Positions 41,018 through 56,143 of a DNA stretch of 64,000 nucleotides are shown one piece after another. The position numbers were made by a program, and so were the translations under genes. The stretch is from contig NZ_WUCC01000002.1 in the NCBI RefSeq assembly GCF_009807095.1, forward strand, positions 310,001 through 374,000, read 5' to 3'. Under the pieces are notes generated by a model. The model did no database searches. It was given only the letters and a program-made list of their open reading frames with translations, and was not told where the DNA came from. The DNA is from Rathayibacter sp. VKM Ac-2754. Lineage in GTDB: Bacteria; Actinomycetota; Actinomycetes; Actinomycetales; Microbacteriaceae. Numbering within the stretch: the first letter of the stretch is position 1; every line of letters starts with the position of its first letter.

Positions 41018-42564
41018 CAGACGGCACCTTCCTCGGTGGCGGAGAGCTCGGCGGCGGCCAGCTCGGGGGCCCTCGAGAGCAGCGGGTGGCCCCACTTCTC
41101 CTCGAGGAGAGCCTCGAGCGCCGCCCCGACGGTGTACAGACGGACGTCCTCGCGGGCCGGCGCGAGGAACTGGATGCCGACGGGCAGCCCGTCCTCGTCG
41201 GCAAGGCCCGCGGGGACGGAGATACCGGGGATTCCGGCGAGGTTCGCGGGGATGGTCGCGACGTCGCCGCGGTACATCGCCAGCGGGTCGTCGAGCTTCT
41301 CGCCGAGGCGGTACGCGGTGGTCGGCGCGGTCGGCGACGCGATCACGTCGACGGTCGTGAACGCGGCGTCGAAGTCGCGCTGCACCAGGGTGCGGACCTT
41401 CTGCGCACTGCCGTAGTAGGCGTCGTAGTAGCCGGCCGAGAGGGCGTAGGTGCCGAGGATGACGCGGCGCTTGACCTCCGGGCCGAAGCCCTGCTCGCGG
41501 GTCGCCGACATGACCTGCTCGACGGTGCCGCCTCCGGGAGGAGTGACGCGGAGTCCGAAGCGCACCGAGTCGAACTTGGCCAGGTTGCTGGACGCCTCGG
41601 CGGGGAGGATCAGGTAGTAGGCGGCGACCGCGTGCTCGACGCTCGGGGCGCTCACCTCGACGATCTCGGCTCCGGCGCCCTCGAGGACGGCGAGGGCCTC
41701 GTGGAAGCGGTTCAGGACGCCGGGCTGGAAGCCCTCGCCCCCGTCGAGCTCCTTGAGCACGCCGATCCGCAGGCCCTCGACGTCGGCACGGCGGACCGCG
41801 TCGGCGAAGGAGGGCCACGCGTCGCGGAGCGAGGTGGAGTCGCGCGGGTCGTGCCCGGCGATCACGTCGTGCAGGAGCGCGGCGTCGAGGACGGTCCGCG
41901 AGACGGGGCCGATCTGGTCGAGGCTCGAGGCGAGGGCGATGGCACCGTAGCGCGAGACGCCTCCGTAGGTCGGCTTCACGCCGACGGTGCCGGTGACGTG
42001 CGCCGGCTGGCGGATGGATCCGCCGGTGTCGGAGCCGAGGGCCAGCGGCGCCTCGTAGCTCGCGACGGCGGCCGCGGAGCCTCCGCCCGAGCCGCCGGGG
42101 ATGCGGTCGAGGTCCCACGGGTTGTGCGTCGGGCCGTAGGCCGAGCGCTCGGTGGTCGAGCCCATCGCGAACTCGTCCATGTTGGTCTTGCCGATCGGCA
42201 CCAGGCCTGCGGCGCGGACCTTCTTCATCACGGTCGCGTCGTAGGGCGGGCGCCAGCCCTCGAGGATGCGCGAGCCGCTGGTGGTCGGCATGTCGTTCGT
42301 GACGATGACGTCCTTGACGGCGAGCGGGACGCCGGCGAGGGCGTGCAGCGACGCTCCCTCGGCCCGGCTCCGGTCGATGCCCGCGGCCGTCTCGAGGGCG
42401 GCATCGCCCGCGACGTGCAGGAAGGCGTGGACGGCGCCGTCGACGGCCGCGATGCGGTCGAGGTGGGCACGCGTGGCCTCGACCGAGGACACGGAGCCGT
42501 CGGCGAGCTTCTCGGAGAGCGCGGAGGCGCTCAGGCGGACGATCTCGTCGCCGTGCGCGCTCAC
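41017..42564 (-). CDS. gatA: Asp/Glu-tRNA(Asn/Gln) amidotransferase subunit A
   Basis: 515 residues, GTG start overlapping the gatC stop (GTGA). Amidase-signature enzyme: catalytic lysine in [12 protein letters not shown], Ser-cis-Ser and nucleophile serine in [15 protein letters not shown] and [13 protein letters not shown]. It releases ammonia from glutamine or asparagine for GatB, replacing GlnRS and/or AsnRS, as usual in actinobacteria. Confidence 0.97.
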   Translation of the reverse strand: MSAHGDEIVRLSASALSEKLADGSVSSVEATRAHLDRIAAVDGAVHAFLHVAGDAALETAAGIDRSRAEGASLHALAGVPLAVKDVIVTNDMPTTSGSRILEGWRPPYDATVMKKVRAAGLVPIGKTNMDEFAMGSTTERSAYGPTHNPWDLDRIPGGSGGGSAAAVASYEAPLALGSDTGGSIRQPAHVTGTVGVKPTYGGVSRYGAIALASSLDQIGPVSRTVLDAALLHDVIAGHDPRDSTSLRDAWPSFADAVRRADVEGLRIGVLKELDGGEGFQPGVLNRFHEALAVLEGAGAEIVEVSAPSVEHAVAAYYLILPAEASSNLAKFDSVRFGLRVTPPGGGTVEQVMSATREQGFGPEVKRRVILGTYALSAGYYDAYYGSAQKVRTLVQRDFDAAFTTVDVIASPTAPTTAYRLGEKLDDPLAMYRGDVATIPANLAGIPGISVPAGLADEDGLPVGIQFLAPAREDVRLYTVGAALEALLEEKWGHPLLSRAPELAAAELSATEEGAV

Positions 42565-42860
42565 TGCTCCTCCCCCAGGATCGCGGAGACCTGGAAGCGG
42601 CTGCCGTCGTGCTCGGGAGCTCCCGAGAGCGCCTGCTCCCGGGTCAGCGTCTCGCCGACGACATCCGGGCGGAAGACGTTCTGGAGAGGGATCGGGTGGC
42701 TGGTCGCCGGCACGTCGGGGGTGGCGACGGCCTGCACCGCTCGCACGGAGTCGACGATCGTGCCGAGCTCCCGGGTCATGGTCTGGATCTCCTCGGGGGT
42801 GAGGTCGATCCTGGCCAGCTGGGCCAGATGGGCGACCGTGTCGGCCGTGATCTCGGACAT
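42561..42860 (-). CDS. gatC: Asp/Glu-tRNA(Asn/Gln) amidotransferase subunit C
   Basis: 99 residues. [21 protein letters not shown] is the GatC N-terminal helix, followed by the central LGTIVDSV and a C-terminal stretch with [17 protein letters not shown]. It belts GatA and GatB together. First gene of gatCAB; GATGGAG precedes the ATG. Confidence 0.96.
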   Translation of the reverse strand: MSEITADTVAHLAQLARIDLTPEEIQTMTRELGTIVDSVRAVQAVATPDVPATSHPIPLQNVFRPDVVGETLTREQALSGAPEHDGSRFQVSAILGEEQ

Positions 42861-42897
42861 GCGTCTCCATCGGGTGGTTCGTGAGGAATCGGCGACC

Positions 42898-42903
42898 AGT
42901 CTA
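42898..42903 (-). promoter_or_regulatory. -10 element of the gatCAB operon
   Basis: TAGACT on the minus strand lies 37 bases before the gatC ATG, giving a leader of about 30 bases with its own ribosome site. Confidence 0.5.
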
Positions 42904-42944
42904 GCCGGGGCCTCCGACGCCTCCCTCTGCCGAGGGCACCGCGC

Positions 42945-44737
42945 TCAGGAGGCGGGAGTCGGCGACGAGGAGCCGGCGCCGGCGCCGCTGCCGAAGAGGC
43001 TCGAGCCGTGCTTCAGCAGGGCGTTGTAGGCGCCCTCGTACGTCGTCGGCAGGTCCTCGCCCGGCCCGCCGTAGCGGGCCAGCAGGAGGCCCATCAACCC
43101 GAGGGCCGGCGGGCTGAGCGGCTTGTCGCGGTTCGCGTTCGCGGGGTGCGGAGGCGTCGCCTCCGGGTTCGGGGGCAGGTACTGCGGCACGGTGGTCGGC
43201 CAGTCGCCGATCTGGCGCGGCGTGCTCGCGGTGACGACGCCGAAGAGATCGGGCGCCGAGGCGTCGCGATCGGTCAGCGGCTCGAGCCCGTGCAGCCTGC
43301 TGAGCGTGCGGATGAGCGCGCCGTGGTGCATCTCGTCGTGCACGATCGTGCCGGGCGCGGTGTAGGCCGAGATCGCGATCGCGGGCACCCGGCAGCCGAG
43401 GCGGTCGAAGGCGAAGCCCATCTCGCCCGGCCTGCCGTCTCCCGGTGGCGTCGCGGCGGGCGGCGGCACGTGGTCGTAGAGCCCGCCGTGCTCGTCGAAC
43501 GTCACCAGGAGCAGCGTGTTGACCGCGTTCGATCCGGTCGTGCTCGCGCTCTCGCGGATCGCCGAGTAGACCTGGTGCAGCAGCAGCTCCCCGGCGCGCA
43601 CGTCCGAGAGGGCGCTGTCGTAGAGCGGCTGCCCGTCGAGCTCGTCCTCGTGGAAGGAGCCGGTCGGCGGGTGCATGTCGTTGTGGTCGAAGACCAGCCG
43701 GGGCTCGATGAAGGCGTAGTCGGGCAGCTCGCCGTTCGCGGCGTCGGCGGCGAACTGCTCCATCGTCGCGAAGTTCGTCCGCCAGTACTTCTCGAGCACC
43801 GGCGCGTGCAGGAACCCGGTGTAGGAGACGACCTGCAGGGCGTCGAAGTAGACCCGCCAGGTCTTCCCCGCCTCCTCGAGACGGTTGAACACGGTCGGCG
43901 CGTCGGAGAGGTCGTCGGCGAGCCACTTCTCATAGCCACCGCCGTGCTTGTTGGTGACGAAGCCGTGCGAGGTCGAGGCGTGGAAGAACGAGCGGTTGCA
44001 GAAGGTCTGCGACGGGACGGCGGCGAACCAGTGGTCGAAGACGGCGAACTCGCGCGCCAGCGTCGAGAAGACCGGGAGCATCTCGGGCGAGAAGCCGCCC
44101 ATGATCGTGCGGTACTCCTCCGGCGTCGGCTCCTCGCCCTTCTGCATGGCGCGGAGGTTCTGCACGTAGTCCTCGAGGAACCCGCTCATCGTCGGGGTGG
44201 AGGCGTCGGCCGGGGCGTTGTAGGGCGCGGTCATCTCGCCGACCGTCTTCCCGGCGTTCGACGGCGGGTCGATCGCGCCGAAGAGCTGGGTGTTGACGTG
44301 CGGGTACTCCTCCCCCGGGTCGGGGTCGGGCTGGCGCATCACGGTGTCGGTCGCGCCCTCGTAGACGAAGGTCGCGACGGTGTCGCCGGCGGCGGTCGTG
44401 TTGGTGTGCTCGCCGGTCGCGAGACCCTCGAAGGTCTCTCCCGCGGGCAGGTCGCCGTCGGCGTGGAGCTGCCCGAGGATGTTGTCGAAGGAGCGGTTCT
44501 CGAACATCACGACGACGACGTGGTCGAACCCCGGCTCGTCCCGCGCGGGCAGAGTCGCCTCGGCTTCGCGGTCGCGACCGGAGGCGACGGCCGCGCCGAT
44601 CGTGCCGCCCGCCAGGGCACCCGCGGCGACTCCACCGGCCACCGCACCGCCGGCGAGGAACCGGCGGCGCGACGTCGGTCGCGACGCAGTGACCACCTGA
44701 TCCGGTGCCGTCCCGCTCGACGATTCGTCGCTGCCGG

Positions 44738-44741
<4 letters not shown>
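42945..44741 (-). CDS. Tat-secreted phospholipase C-type phosphoesterase
   Basis: 598 residues. Residues 25-52 are a twin-arginine signal (SRRRFLAGGAVAGGVAAG). The phosphoesterase (PF04185) domain has FDHVVVVMFENRSFDNILG at ~72-90 with the metal-binding Glu-Asn, GGFSPEMLPVFSTLAREF, IEPRLVFDHNDMHPP, and TFDEHGGLYDHVPPP near 415, then IVHDEMHHGALIRTLSR. These match the acid phosphatase/phospholipase C superfamily that includes AcpA and bacterial PLCs. Probably exported and active on phospholipids or phosphomonoesters, perhaps for phosphate gain. The start overlaps the stop of its inactive paralogue (ATGA). Confidence 0.88.
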
Positions 44742-49423
<4,682 letters not shown>

Positions 49424-49429
49424 CGCTCG

Positions 49430-49435
49430 AGTCTA
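49430..49435 (-). promoter_or_regulatory. -10 hexamer, leaderless mnmA
   Basis: TAGACT on the minus strand is separated from GTG 49423 by 6 bases (CGAGCG), in the 63-base gap behind the cysteine desulfurase gene. Confidence 0.55.
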
Positions 49436-49486
49436 CGAGCGGTCGGCAGGCGCGCCCAGCCTCGGCCGAGGACCGGGGCCGGGCGC

Positions 49487-50701
49487 TCAGACGGCGCGGC
49501 TCGACAGACCGGCCCGGGCGGCCCGCGCGTAGGCGCCGGGAACGGCGGCGACGAGCGCGTCGACGTCCTCCCGGGTGGTCGTCCGGCCGAGGGTCATCCG
49601 CAGCACCCCGCGCGCCTCGTCCTCGCTCCGGCCGAGCGCCAGGACGACGTGCGACGGCTCGGGGATCCCCGCGGTGCAGGCCGAGCCGGTCGAGACCGAG
49701 AAGCCCGCCATGTCGAGGAGGAAGAGGAGCGAGTCGCCCTGCGCCCCGGGGAAGGCGAGGTGGGCGTTGTTGGCCACGCGCCGACCGGAGTCGAGCGCCG
49801 GACCGGTCAGCGTCGCACCCGGCACCGCTGCGAGCACCCCGGCCACGAGTCGATCGCGCAGCGCGGCGAGCCGCGGTGACTCCTCCGCCATCTCGTGCAC
49901 CGCCTCGGTCACCGCCGCCGCGAACGCCGCCGCCCCGGGGACGTCCTGTGTTCCCGAGCGGATGCCCCGCTGCTGGCCTCCGCCGTGCAGTACCGGGACG
50001 ACGCGCGCGTCGCGCGACAGGAACAGCGCCCCCGTGGCGATCGGGCCGCCCACCTTGTGACCGGAGACGCTGACGGCGACGAGGCCGGCGCCTCCGCTCG
50101 AGGCCGAGGCGCGGCGGACATCGGCGATCTCGAGCGGCAGGTGCCCGAGCGCCGCGACCGCGTCGAGGTGCAGGGGCACACCCGCTCGCGCGCAGACCGC
50201 GGCGAGCTCGGCGACCGGCGCGACGGTGCCGATCTCGTTGTTGACCCACAGGGCCGAGACGAGCGAGACGGAGGCGGGGTCGCGTTCGATCGCCGCGGCG
50301 AGCGCCTCCGGTCGCAGGGTCCCCTCGTCGTCGAGCGGGAGCCACTCGATCCGCGCGCCCTCGTGCTCGGCGAGCCACTCGACGCTGTCGATCGTCGCGT
50401 GGTGCTCGCCGCCGGGGACCAGGATGCGGATCCGCGCCGGATCCTCCGCGAGGCGCTGCCAGTAGAGGCCCTTGAGGGCGAGGTTGATCGCCTCGGTCCC
50501 CCCGGCGGTCAGGACGACCTCGATGGGCTCGCAGCCGAGGGCCGCTGCGATGGCGGCGCGCGCGTCCTCGAGCCGGCGACGCGCCTCCTGGCCCGAGCCG
50601 TGGATCGAGGACGGGTTGCCGGGATGCGCGGACGCCTCCGCGAAGGCGGCCAGCGCGACGTCGCGCAGCGGGGTGGTGGCCGCGTGGTCGAGGTAGATCA
50701 C
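49487..50701 (-). CDS. Cysteine desulfurase (IscS/NifS family)
   Basis: 404 residues, GTG start with GGAGG six bases upstream. PLP enzyme of class V aminotransferase type: YLDHAATTPLRD at the start, GGEHHATIDSVEWL, the PLP-binding lysine in VSVSGHKVGGPIATGAL and the active cysteine in SVSTGSACTAGIPEPSHV. It supplies persulfide sulphur, here probably to MnmA encoded next to it. The loop SACTAG is short as in IscS-like group I enzymes. Confidence 0.94.
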   Translation of the reverse strand: MIYLDHAATTPLRDVALAAFAEASAHPGNPSSIHGSGQEARRRLEDARAAIAAALGCEPIEVVLTAGGTEAINLALKGLYWQRLAEDPARIRILVPGGEHHATIDSVEWLAEHEGARIEWLPLDDEGTLRPEALAAAIERDPASVSLVSALWVNNEIGTVAPVAELAAVCARAGVPLHLDAVAALGHLPLEIADVRRASASSGGAGLVAVSVSGHKVGGPIATGALFLSRDARVVPVLHGGGQQRGIRSGTQDVPGAAAFAAAVTEAVHEMAEESPRLAALRDRLVAGVLAAVPGATLTGPALDSGRRVANNAHLAFPGAQGDSLLFLLDMAGFSVSTGSACTAGIPEPSHVVLALGRSEDEARGVLRMTLGRTTTREDVDALVAAVPGAYARAARAGLSSRAV

Positions 50702-50751
50702 CGGAGCCTCCGTCCCGCGTCCCGGGCGCTGAGGTGGCCCTCGCCCGTCAC

Positions 50752-50757
50752 TACTGT
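50752..50757 (+). promoter_or_regulatory. -10 hexamer, leaderless glgX
   Basis: TACTGT ends 7 bases before ATG 50765; no ribosome site. Divergent from the cysteine desulfurase gene. Confidence 0.55.
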
Positions 50758-50764
50758 AAGTCGC

Positions 50765-52855
50765 ATGATCGCATCCGACTCCCCGGCCGACCCCGTGGCC
50801 GACCCCCTGGCCCGACTCGGAGTCACCGTGGACGCGGAGGGCGGCGAGCTGCGGATCTGGTCGGCGCACGCGAGCGCGATCGACCTCCTCCTCTACGACG
50901 AGAAGGACCCGACGTGGGTCACCCGCACCGTGCCCCTGACGCGGGACGCCGGCAGCGTCTGGTCGGCGCGATCGTCGCTCCTGACGGCGGGGCGCCGCTA
51001 CGCCGTCCGCGTGGACGGTCCGTCGGAGCTGCGCTTCGATCCCCGCACCGCGCTGCTCGAGCCCTACTCGCGCGGGCTGCACCGGGTCGCCGAGAACGAG
51101 TGGCGTTCGGTCGTGGTCGACGACGGATTCGACTGGGGCGCTTCCGAGAAGCCGCGGACGCCGCTCGACCGCACCGTGATCTACGAGGCCCACGTGAAGG
51201 GACTCACCAAGCTCAACCCCGCCCTCCCGGCCGAGCTGCGCGGCACCTACGCGGGACTCGCGCACGAGTCGACCGTCGCCTCCCTCCTCGATCTCGGCGT
51301 GACGGCGGTCGAGCTGCTGCCGGTGCACGCCTTCGTCTCGGAGCAGCGCCTGCTGCGCCAGGGCCTCACCAACTACTGGGGCTACAACACGCTGAACTTC
51401 TTCAGCCCGCACGCGGCCTACGCCTCCTCCGCCGCCCAGCGCGGTGGACCGACGGCGGTGCTCCGGGAGTTCAAGGGCATGGTCAAGCTGCTGCACGAGG
51501 CGGGCCTCGAGGTGATCCTCGACGTCGTGTACAACCACACGGCGGAGGAGGGGCCCAACGGCCCGCGCTCGAGCCTCCGCGGCATCGACGACGCGAGCTA
51601 CTACCGCCAGACCGCGGAGGGCCACTACATCGACGTGACCGGCTGCGGCAACACGATCGACTTCGGCTCGCCCGTCGCGCAGCGCCTCGTCCTCGACTCG
51701 CTGCGCTACTGGTCGTCCGAGGTCGGCATCGACGGGTTCCGCCTCGATCTCGCCGCGACGCTCGGGCGGGACGAGATCGCGCACTTCCGCACCGACCATC
51801 CGCTGCTGCGGGCGGCGGTCGAGGACCCCGCCCTGGCCGGAGTGAAGATGATCGCCGAGCCGTGGGACGTCGGCACGGGCGGCTGGCAGACCGGCAACTT
51901 CCCGCCCGGCTGGTCGGAGTGGAACGACCGCTACCGCGACCGCGCCCGCAACTTCTGGCTCTCGGACATCGACTACTCGCGGCGCGCGGGGACGGCGCCG
52001 GTGGGCATCGGCGGCTTCGCGACCCGCCTGGCGGGCTCGTCGAACACGTTCTCGGTCGAGCGCGGCCCGCTCGCCTCGGTGAACTTCGTCACGGCGCACG
52101 ACGGCTTCACCCTGGCCGACCTCGTCTCGTACAACGTCAAGCACAACATCGGCAACGGGGAGTCGAACCGCGACGGCGCCGACAACAACCGCTCGTTCAA
52201 CCACGGCTTCGAGGGGCCCTCGCCCGATGAGGGCGTGACCCTGGCCAGGCGCAAGGCGATGCGCAACCTGCTCGGCACCCTCCTGCTCTCGGCCGGAGTG
52301 CCGATGATCACGGCAGGCGACGAGTTCGGCCGCAGCCAGCGCGGCAACAACAACGCCTACTGCCAGGACTCCGACCTCACCTGGCTGCGCTGGGAGGGCC
52401 TCGGCGAGTGGCAGCTGCACCTGCGCGAGCACACCCGCACCCTGCTGCGACTGCGCCGGGAGCATCCGGCGCTGCGGCCGTCGCACTACGGACGCGGCGG
52501 CGAGGTCACCCCGGGGGCGAGCAGCATGCGCTGGTTCGACGCGCACGGGCAGGGCATGTCCGATCACGACTGGACCTCGGCCGAGAACCGGACCCTGCAG
52601 TACCTCGCCTCCTCCACTCCCGAGGCCGAGGAGTTCGACCGGGTCCTGCTGGTCGTCCACGGCGTCGAGCACGAGACGAGCGTGGTGCTGGCCGAGAGCG
52701 ACGGGGTCACCGGCTACACCCGGCTCTGGAACAGCGAGGAGGCGGTGCCGCTCGGGCACGGCGAGTCGTTCGAACCCGGTCAGGTCATCCGGGTCGCGGG
52801 GACCTCGATGCAGCTGTTCGCGGCACACGGCGCAGCGCCGGTGGAGTTCGTGTGA
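50765..52855 (+). CDS. glgX: Glycogen debranching enzyme
   Basis: 696 residues. N-terminal CBM48-like domain (GGELRIWSAHASAIDLLLYD) then a GH13 barrel: DVVYNHTAEEG, nucleophile in GIDGFRLDLAATLG, acid/base in KMIAEPWDVGTGGWQ, and NFVTAHDGFTLADLVSYN with HNxxNGE-N-DG-N-N, the isoamylase/GlgX signature. It hydrolyses alpha-1,6 branches of phosphorylase-trimmed glycogen. Stop overlaps the ybaK start (GTGA). Part of an alpha-glucan cluster with glgP, glgE and glgB. Confidence 0.93.
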   Translation: MIASDSPADPVADPLARLGVTVDAEGGELRIWSAHASAIDLLLYDEKDPTWVTRTVPLTRDAGSVWSARSSLLTAGRRYAVRVDGPSELRFDPRTALLEPYSRGLHRVAENEWRSVVVDDGFDWGASEKPRTPLDRTVIYEAHVKGLTKLNPALPAELRGTYAGLAHESTVASLLDLGVTAVELLPVHAFVSEQRLLRQGLTNYWGYNTLNFFSPHAAYASSAAQRGGPTAVLREFKGMVKLLHEAGLEVILDVVYNHTAEEGPNGPRSSLRGIDDASYYRQTAEGHYIDVTGCGNTIDFGSPVAQRLVLDSLRYWSSEVGIDGFRLDLAATLGRDEIAHFRTDHPLLRAAVEDPALAGVKMIAEPWDVGTGGWQTGNFPPGWSEWNDRYRDRARNFWLSDIDYSRRAGTAPVGIGGFATRLAGSSNTFSVERGPLASVNFVTAHDGFTLADLVSYNVKHNIGNGESNRDGADNNRSFNHGFEGPSPDEGVTLARRKAMRNLLGTLLLSAGVPMITAGDEFGRSQRGNNNAYCQDSDLTWLRWEGLGEWQLHLREHTRTLLRLRREHPALRPSHYGRGGEVTPGASSMRWFDAHGQGMSDHDWTSAENRTLQYLASSTPEAEEFDRVLLVVHGVEHETSVVLAESDGVTGYTRLWNSEEAVPLGHGESFEPGQVIRVAGTSMQLFAAHGAAPVEFV

Positions 52856-53340
52856 GCTCGGCGCACCGGGGCCCGGGCACTCCGGCGACGGTCGCGCTCA
52901 GCGCCGCGGGGATCGACTTCGTCGCGCGGGAGTACCGGCACGATCCCGGCACGGCGAGCTACGGATCGGAGGCGGCGGAGGCGCTCGGGGTCGATCCGGA
53001 GCGGGTCTTCAAGACCCTCCTGGTCGACGTCGACGGCGAGCTCGTCGTCGGGATCGTCCCCGTCACCGGGTCCCTGGGGCTGAAGGAGCTGGCCTCGGCG
53101 GTCGGCGGCAAGCGAGCGGCGATGGCCGATCCGGCACTCGCGCAGCGGAGGACGGGCTACGTGCTCGGCGGGATCTCGCCGGTGGGGCAGAAGACCCGGC
53201 ACCGGACGGTCCTGGACGAGACGGCCGAGCTGTTCGACACCGTCCTCGTCTCGGGCGGCCGCCGCGGCTTCGACATCGAGCTGGCCCCCGCCGCCCTGAT
53301 CGCCGTGACCGACGCGATCCTCGCGGACATCGCGCGCTGA
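52852..53340 (+). CDS. ybaK: YbaK/EbsC-type Cys-tRNA(Pro) deacylase
   Basis: 162 residues, GTG start overlapping the glgX stop by 4 bases. The editing-domain motifs are FVAREYRHDPG, DPERVFKTLLVDVDGELVVG (catalytic lysine in FKTL), VGGKRAAMAD, TGYVLGGISPVGQK and LVSGGRRGFDIELAP. It removes cysteine wrongly attached to tRNA-Pro. Unrelated to glycogen; coupling with glgX seems positional. Confidence 0.92.
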   Translation: MSSAHRGPGTPATVALSAAGIDFVAREYRHDPGTASYGSEAAEALGVDPERVFKTLLVDVDGELVVGIVPVTGSLGLKELASAVGGKRAAMADPALAQRRTGYVLGGISPVGQKTRHRTVLDETAELFDTVLVSGGRRGFDIELAPAALIAVTDAILADIAR

Positions 53341-53396
53341 CCGCCTCCGCTAGCTCCTCTCCTATGGGCCGGCTCGAGGCTCGCGGAGGCGGTCAG
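53337..53396. terminator. Long-loop bidirectional terminator containing both stop codons
   Basis: CTGACCGCCTCCGC and GCGGAGGCGGTCAG form a 14-bp perfect stem around a 32-base loop. The outer bases include the ybaK and glgP stop codons. Confidence 0.65.
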
Positions 53397-55960
53397 CCTG
53401 CGGCGGCGACCAGCCCGAGCTCGGCGGAGCGCGCGAGCAGCGGGTGCTTCGGCACCACCCGCACCGTGTAGCCGAAGGAACCGCTGCGGTCGAGCGTCAC
53501 CACGCCCGCGTAGGGCACGCGGCCCACGGCGTCCGCGGGCACGACCGCTCCGACGGACTCGGCGACGTCGAGCTCCTGGTGCTGCACGTCCGTCAGCGAC
53601 CCGTCGGCCTCCGTCGTGCCGTAGACGACCTGCACGGTCACGTCCTCGGGCCGGAGATCGCCGAGGAGCACGCCCGCGCGCACGGCCAGCCGGTCGCCCC
53701 GCTGCGGCACGGCGTCGATGCCGCCCGACTCGACGGAGGCGACGGAGACGCCGGGCCAGCCCGCACGCACCCGCAGCTTCCACGCCGAGAGCTCCTTCGC
53801 CGGCTCGAAGTGGTCGACGACGATCGCGCGATGGGCGTCGGCCGCCGGGCGGTAGAGCGCGTCGACGTACTGGCGCACCATCCGCTCGGCGGAGAGCTCG
53901 GGCGAGAGCGTCGCCAGCGTGTGCCGGATCGAGCGCACCCAGCGGCGCGGGACTCCGTCGTGGTCCCGCTCGTAGAACCGCGGCACGACCTCGCTCTCGA
54001 GGAGCTCGTAGAGCGCGTCGGCCTCGAGGGTGTCGCGCGCGTCGGGGTCGAGCGCGCGGTCGGAGGAGGGGATCGCCCAGCCGTTCTCGCCGTCGAAGTA
54101 CTCGTTCCACCAGCCGTCGAGAATCGAGAGGTTGAGCGAGCCGTTGAGGGCCGCCTTCATCCCGGAGGTGCCGCAGGCCTCGAGCGGTCGGAGCGGGTTG
54201 TTCAGCCAGACGTCGGTGCCCGGGTAGAGCAGCTGCGCCATCGCGATGTCGTAGTCGGGGAGGAAGACGATCCGCCGCCGCACGTCGGGCTCCTGGGCGA
54301 AGCGCACGAGCTTCTGGATGAGCCGCTTGCCCTCCTCGTCGGCAGGGTGCGACTTGCCCGCGATCACGATCTGGATCGGGTGCTCGGGATGCGTGAGCAG
54401 GGCGCGCAGCCGCTCCGGGTCGTGCAGCATCAGCGTCAGCCGCTTGTAGGTCGGCACGCGGCGGGCGAAGCCGATGGTCAGCACGTCGGGATCGAGCAGC
54501 TCGTCGAGCCAGCCCGGGGTGAGGCCGCCCGGGTTCTGCTCTCGCCACGACCGCGCCGCACGGATCCGCGCATCCCGCACCAGCTGCTCGCGCATCGTGC
54601 GCCGCGCCTGCCAGATCTCGCCGTCACCGAGCGCCCCGGAGGCCCAGTCGGCCTTCGTCGTGTCCTCCGTCCCGAGGCGGTCGCGCGCCAGAGCGCTGAG
54701 CACCGGATCGGTCCAGGTGGCCGCGTGCACGCCGTTCGTGACCGAGCCGATCGGCACCTCCGCCGTGTCGAATCCCGGCCAGAGCGCCGAGAACATCGAC
54801 CGGCTCACCTCGCCGTGCAGCGTCGAGACTCCGTTCGAGCGCTGGGCGAGCCGCAGCCCCATGAACGCCATGTTGAACATGGCGCCCGACTCCTCGGCGC
54901 CGAGGTCGAGGACGTCCTCGACCTGCACGCCCGGGAGCAGCTCGGTCGAGAAGTACCGCTCGACGAGACCCCGGTCGAAGCGGTCGATGCCGGCGGGCAC
55001 CGGAGTGTGGGTCGTGAAGACCGTGCTCGCGCGCACGACCTGGAGGGCCTGGTCGAAGTCGAGTCCCGAGCCGATCAGTCCCGAGATGCGCTCCAGCCCC
55101 TGGAAGCCCGCGTGGCCCTCGTTGGTGTGGAACACCTCCGGGAGCGGCACGCCCGACACCTCGGACCACAGCTCGAGGGCGCGCACGCCGCCGATGCCCA
55201 GCAGCAGCTCCTGCAGGAGGCGGTGCTCGCCGCCGCCGCCGTAGAGCCGGTCGGTGGTGCCGCGCAGCGAGTCCTCGTTCTCGGGGATGTCGGTGTCGAG
55301 GAGGAGGAGGGTCACGCGACCGACCTCCGCCCGCCACACCCGCGCGTACAGCGCACGCCCTTCGGGGAGGGCCAGGACGATGCGCGCGGGCGACCCGTCC
55401 GCGAGGCGCACGACACGCAGCGGCAGACCGTCGGGGTCGAGCGAGGGGTACGACTCGAGCTGCCAGCCGTCGGCCGAGAGACCCTGCGAGAAGTAGCCGG
55501 ACCGGTAGAAGAGCCCGACGCCGGTCAGCGGGATGCCGAGGTCGGAGGACGCCTTGAGGTGGTCGCCCGCGAGGATGCCGAGACCGCCGGAGTACTGCGG
55601 CAGGGCTGCGGCGATGCCGAACTCGGGCGAGAAGTAGGCGATCGACCGCGGCGCCGACTCCGGGAGCGACTGGTACCAGCGCGGCTCTGTGCGGTAGCGC
55701 TCGAGCTCGTCGCGCAGGCGCCAGACGTCGTCGACGAAACCCTGGTCGCCCGCCAGCTCGGCGAGGCGCTCCGGGCTCACGGCCCCGAGGAGCGCTGTCG
55801 GGTCGGCGCCGCCGCGGCGCCACAGCTCGGGGTCGACCCGCTCGAACAGCCGGCGGGTGGGCTCGTGCCACGCCCAGCGGAGGTTGCTCGCGAGCTCGCC
55901 GAGCGCCGAGAGCGCGGGCGGCAGGACGGACCGGACGGTGAAGCGGCGGATGGCCTTCAC
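53393..55960 (-). CDS. glgP: Alpha-glucan phosphorylase (GlgP type)
   Basis: 855 residues, GTG start with AGGAG upstream. GT35 phosphorylase of the shorter-loop bacterial/archaeal type: N-terminal LASNLRWAWHEPTRRLFE, SPEFGIAAALPQYSGGLGIL, HTNEGHAGFQGLERI, and the PLP-binding EACGTSGMKAALNGSLNLS. It releases glucose 1-phosphate from glycogen ends using phosphate. Divergent from glgE with a 183-base gap. Confidence 0.94.
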   Translation of the reverse strand: MKAIRRFTVRSVLPPALSALGELASNLRWAWHEPTRRLFERVDPELWRRGGADPTALLGAVSPERLAELAGDQGFVDDVWRLRDELERYRTEPRWYQSLPESAPRSIAYFSPEFGIAAALPQYSGGLGILAGDHLKASSDLGIPLTGVGLFYRSGYFSQGLSADGWQLESYPSLDPDGLPLRVVRLADGSPARIVLALPEGRALYARVWRAEVGRVTLLLLDTDIPENEDSLRGTTDRLYGGGGEHRLLQELLLGIGGVRALELWSEVSGVPLPEVFHTNEGHAGFQGLERISGLIGSGLDFDQALQVVRASTVFTTHTPVPAGIDRFDRGLVERYFSTELLPGVQVEDVLDLGAEESGAMFNMAFMGLRLAQRSNGVSTLHGEVSRSMFSALWPGFDTAEVPIGSVTNGVHAATWTDPVLSALARDRLGTEDTTKADWASGALGDGEIWQARRTMREQLVRDARIRAARSWREQNPGGLTPGWLDELLDPDVLTIGFARRVPTYKRLTLMLHDPERLRALLTHPEHPIQIVIAGKSHPADEEGKRLIQKLVRFAQEPDVRRRIVFLPDYDIAMAQLLYPGTDVWLNNPLRPLEACGTSGMKAALNGSLNLSILDGWWNEYFDGENGWAIPSSDRALDPDARDTLEADALYELLESEVVPRFYERDHDGVPRRWVRSIRHTLATLSPELSAERMVRQYVDALYRPAADAHRAIVVDHFEPAKELSAWKLRVRAGWPGVSVASVESGGIDAVPQRGDRLAVRAGVLLGDLRPEDVTVQVVYGTTEADGSLTDVQHQELDVAESVGAVVPADAVGRVPYAGVVTLDRSGSFGYTVRVVPKHPLLARSAELGLVAAAG

Positions 55961-56131
55961 GGCACTCCTCGACTCTCTGCGGACCCCGGCCTACACAGAT
56001 GCGGGAGCGCCGGGGCGCTCGCGCGAGGTCACCCTAGCGGAGAGGAGTGACCCGCGGACCGACCCGGCGCACCCCGTTTGCACAGCCCCGAGCACGGGCG
56101 CAACCGGCGTGCCAAAGCGTCCCCCGGTCGC

Positions 56132-56137
56132 TACTGT
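56132..56137 (+). promoter_or_regulatory. -10 hexamer, leaderless glgE
   Basis: TACTGT is identical to the glgX element and ends 6 bases before GTG 56144. Confidence 0.55.
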
Positions 56138-56143
56138 CGAGTC

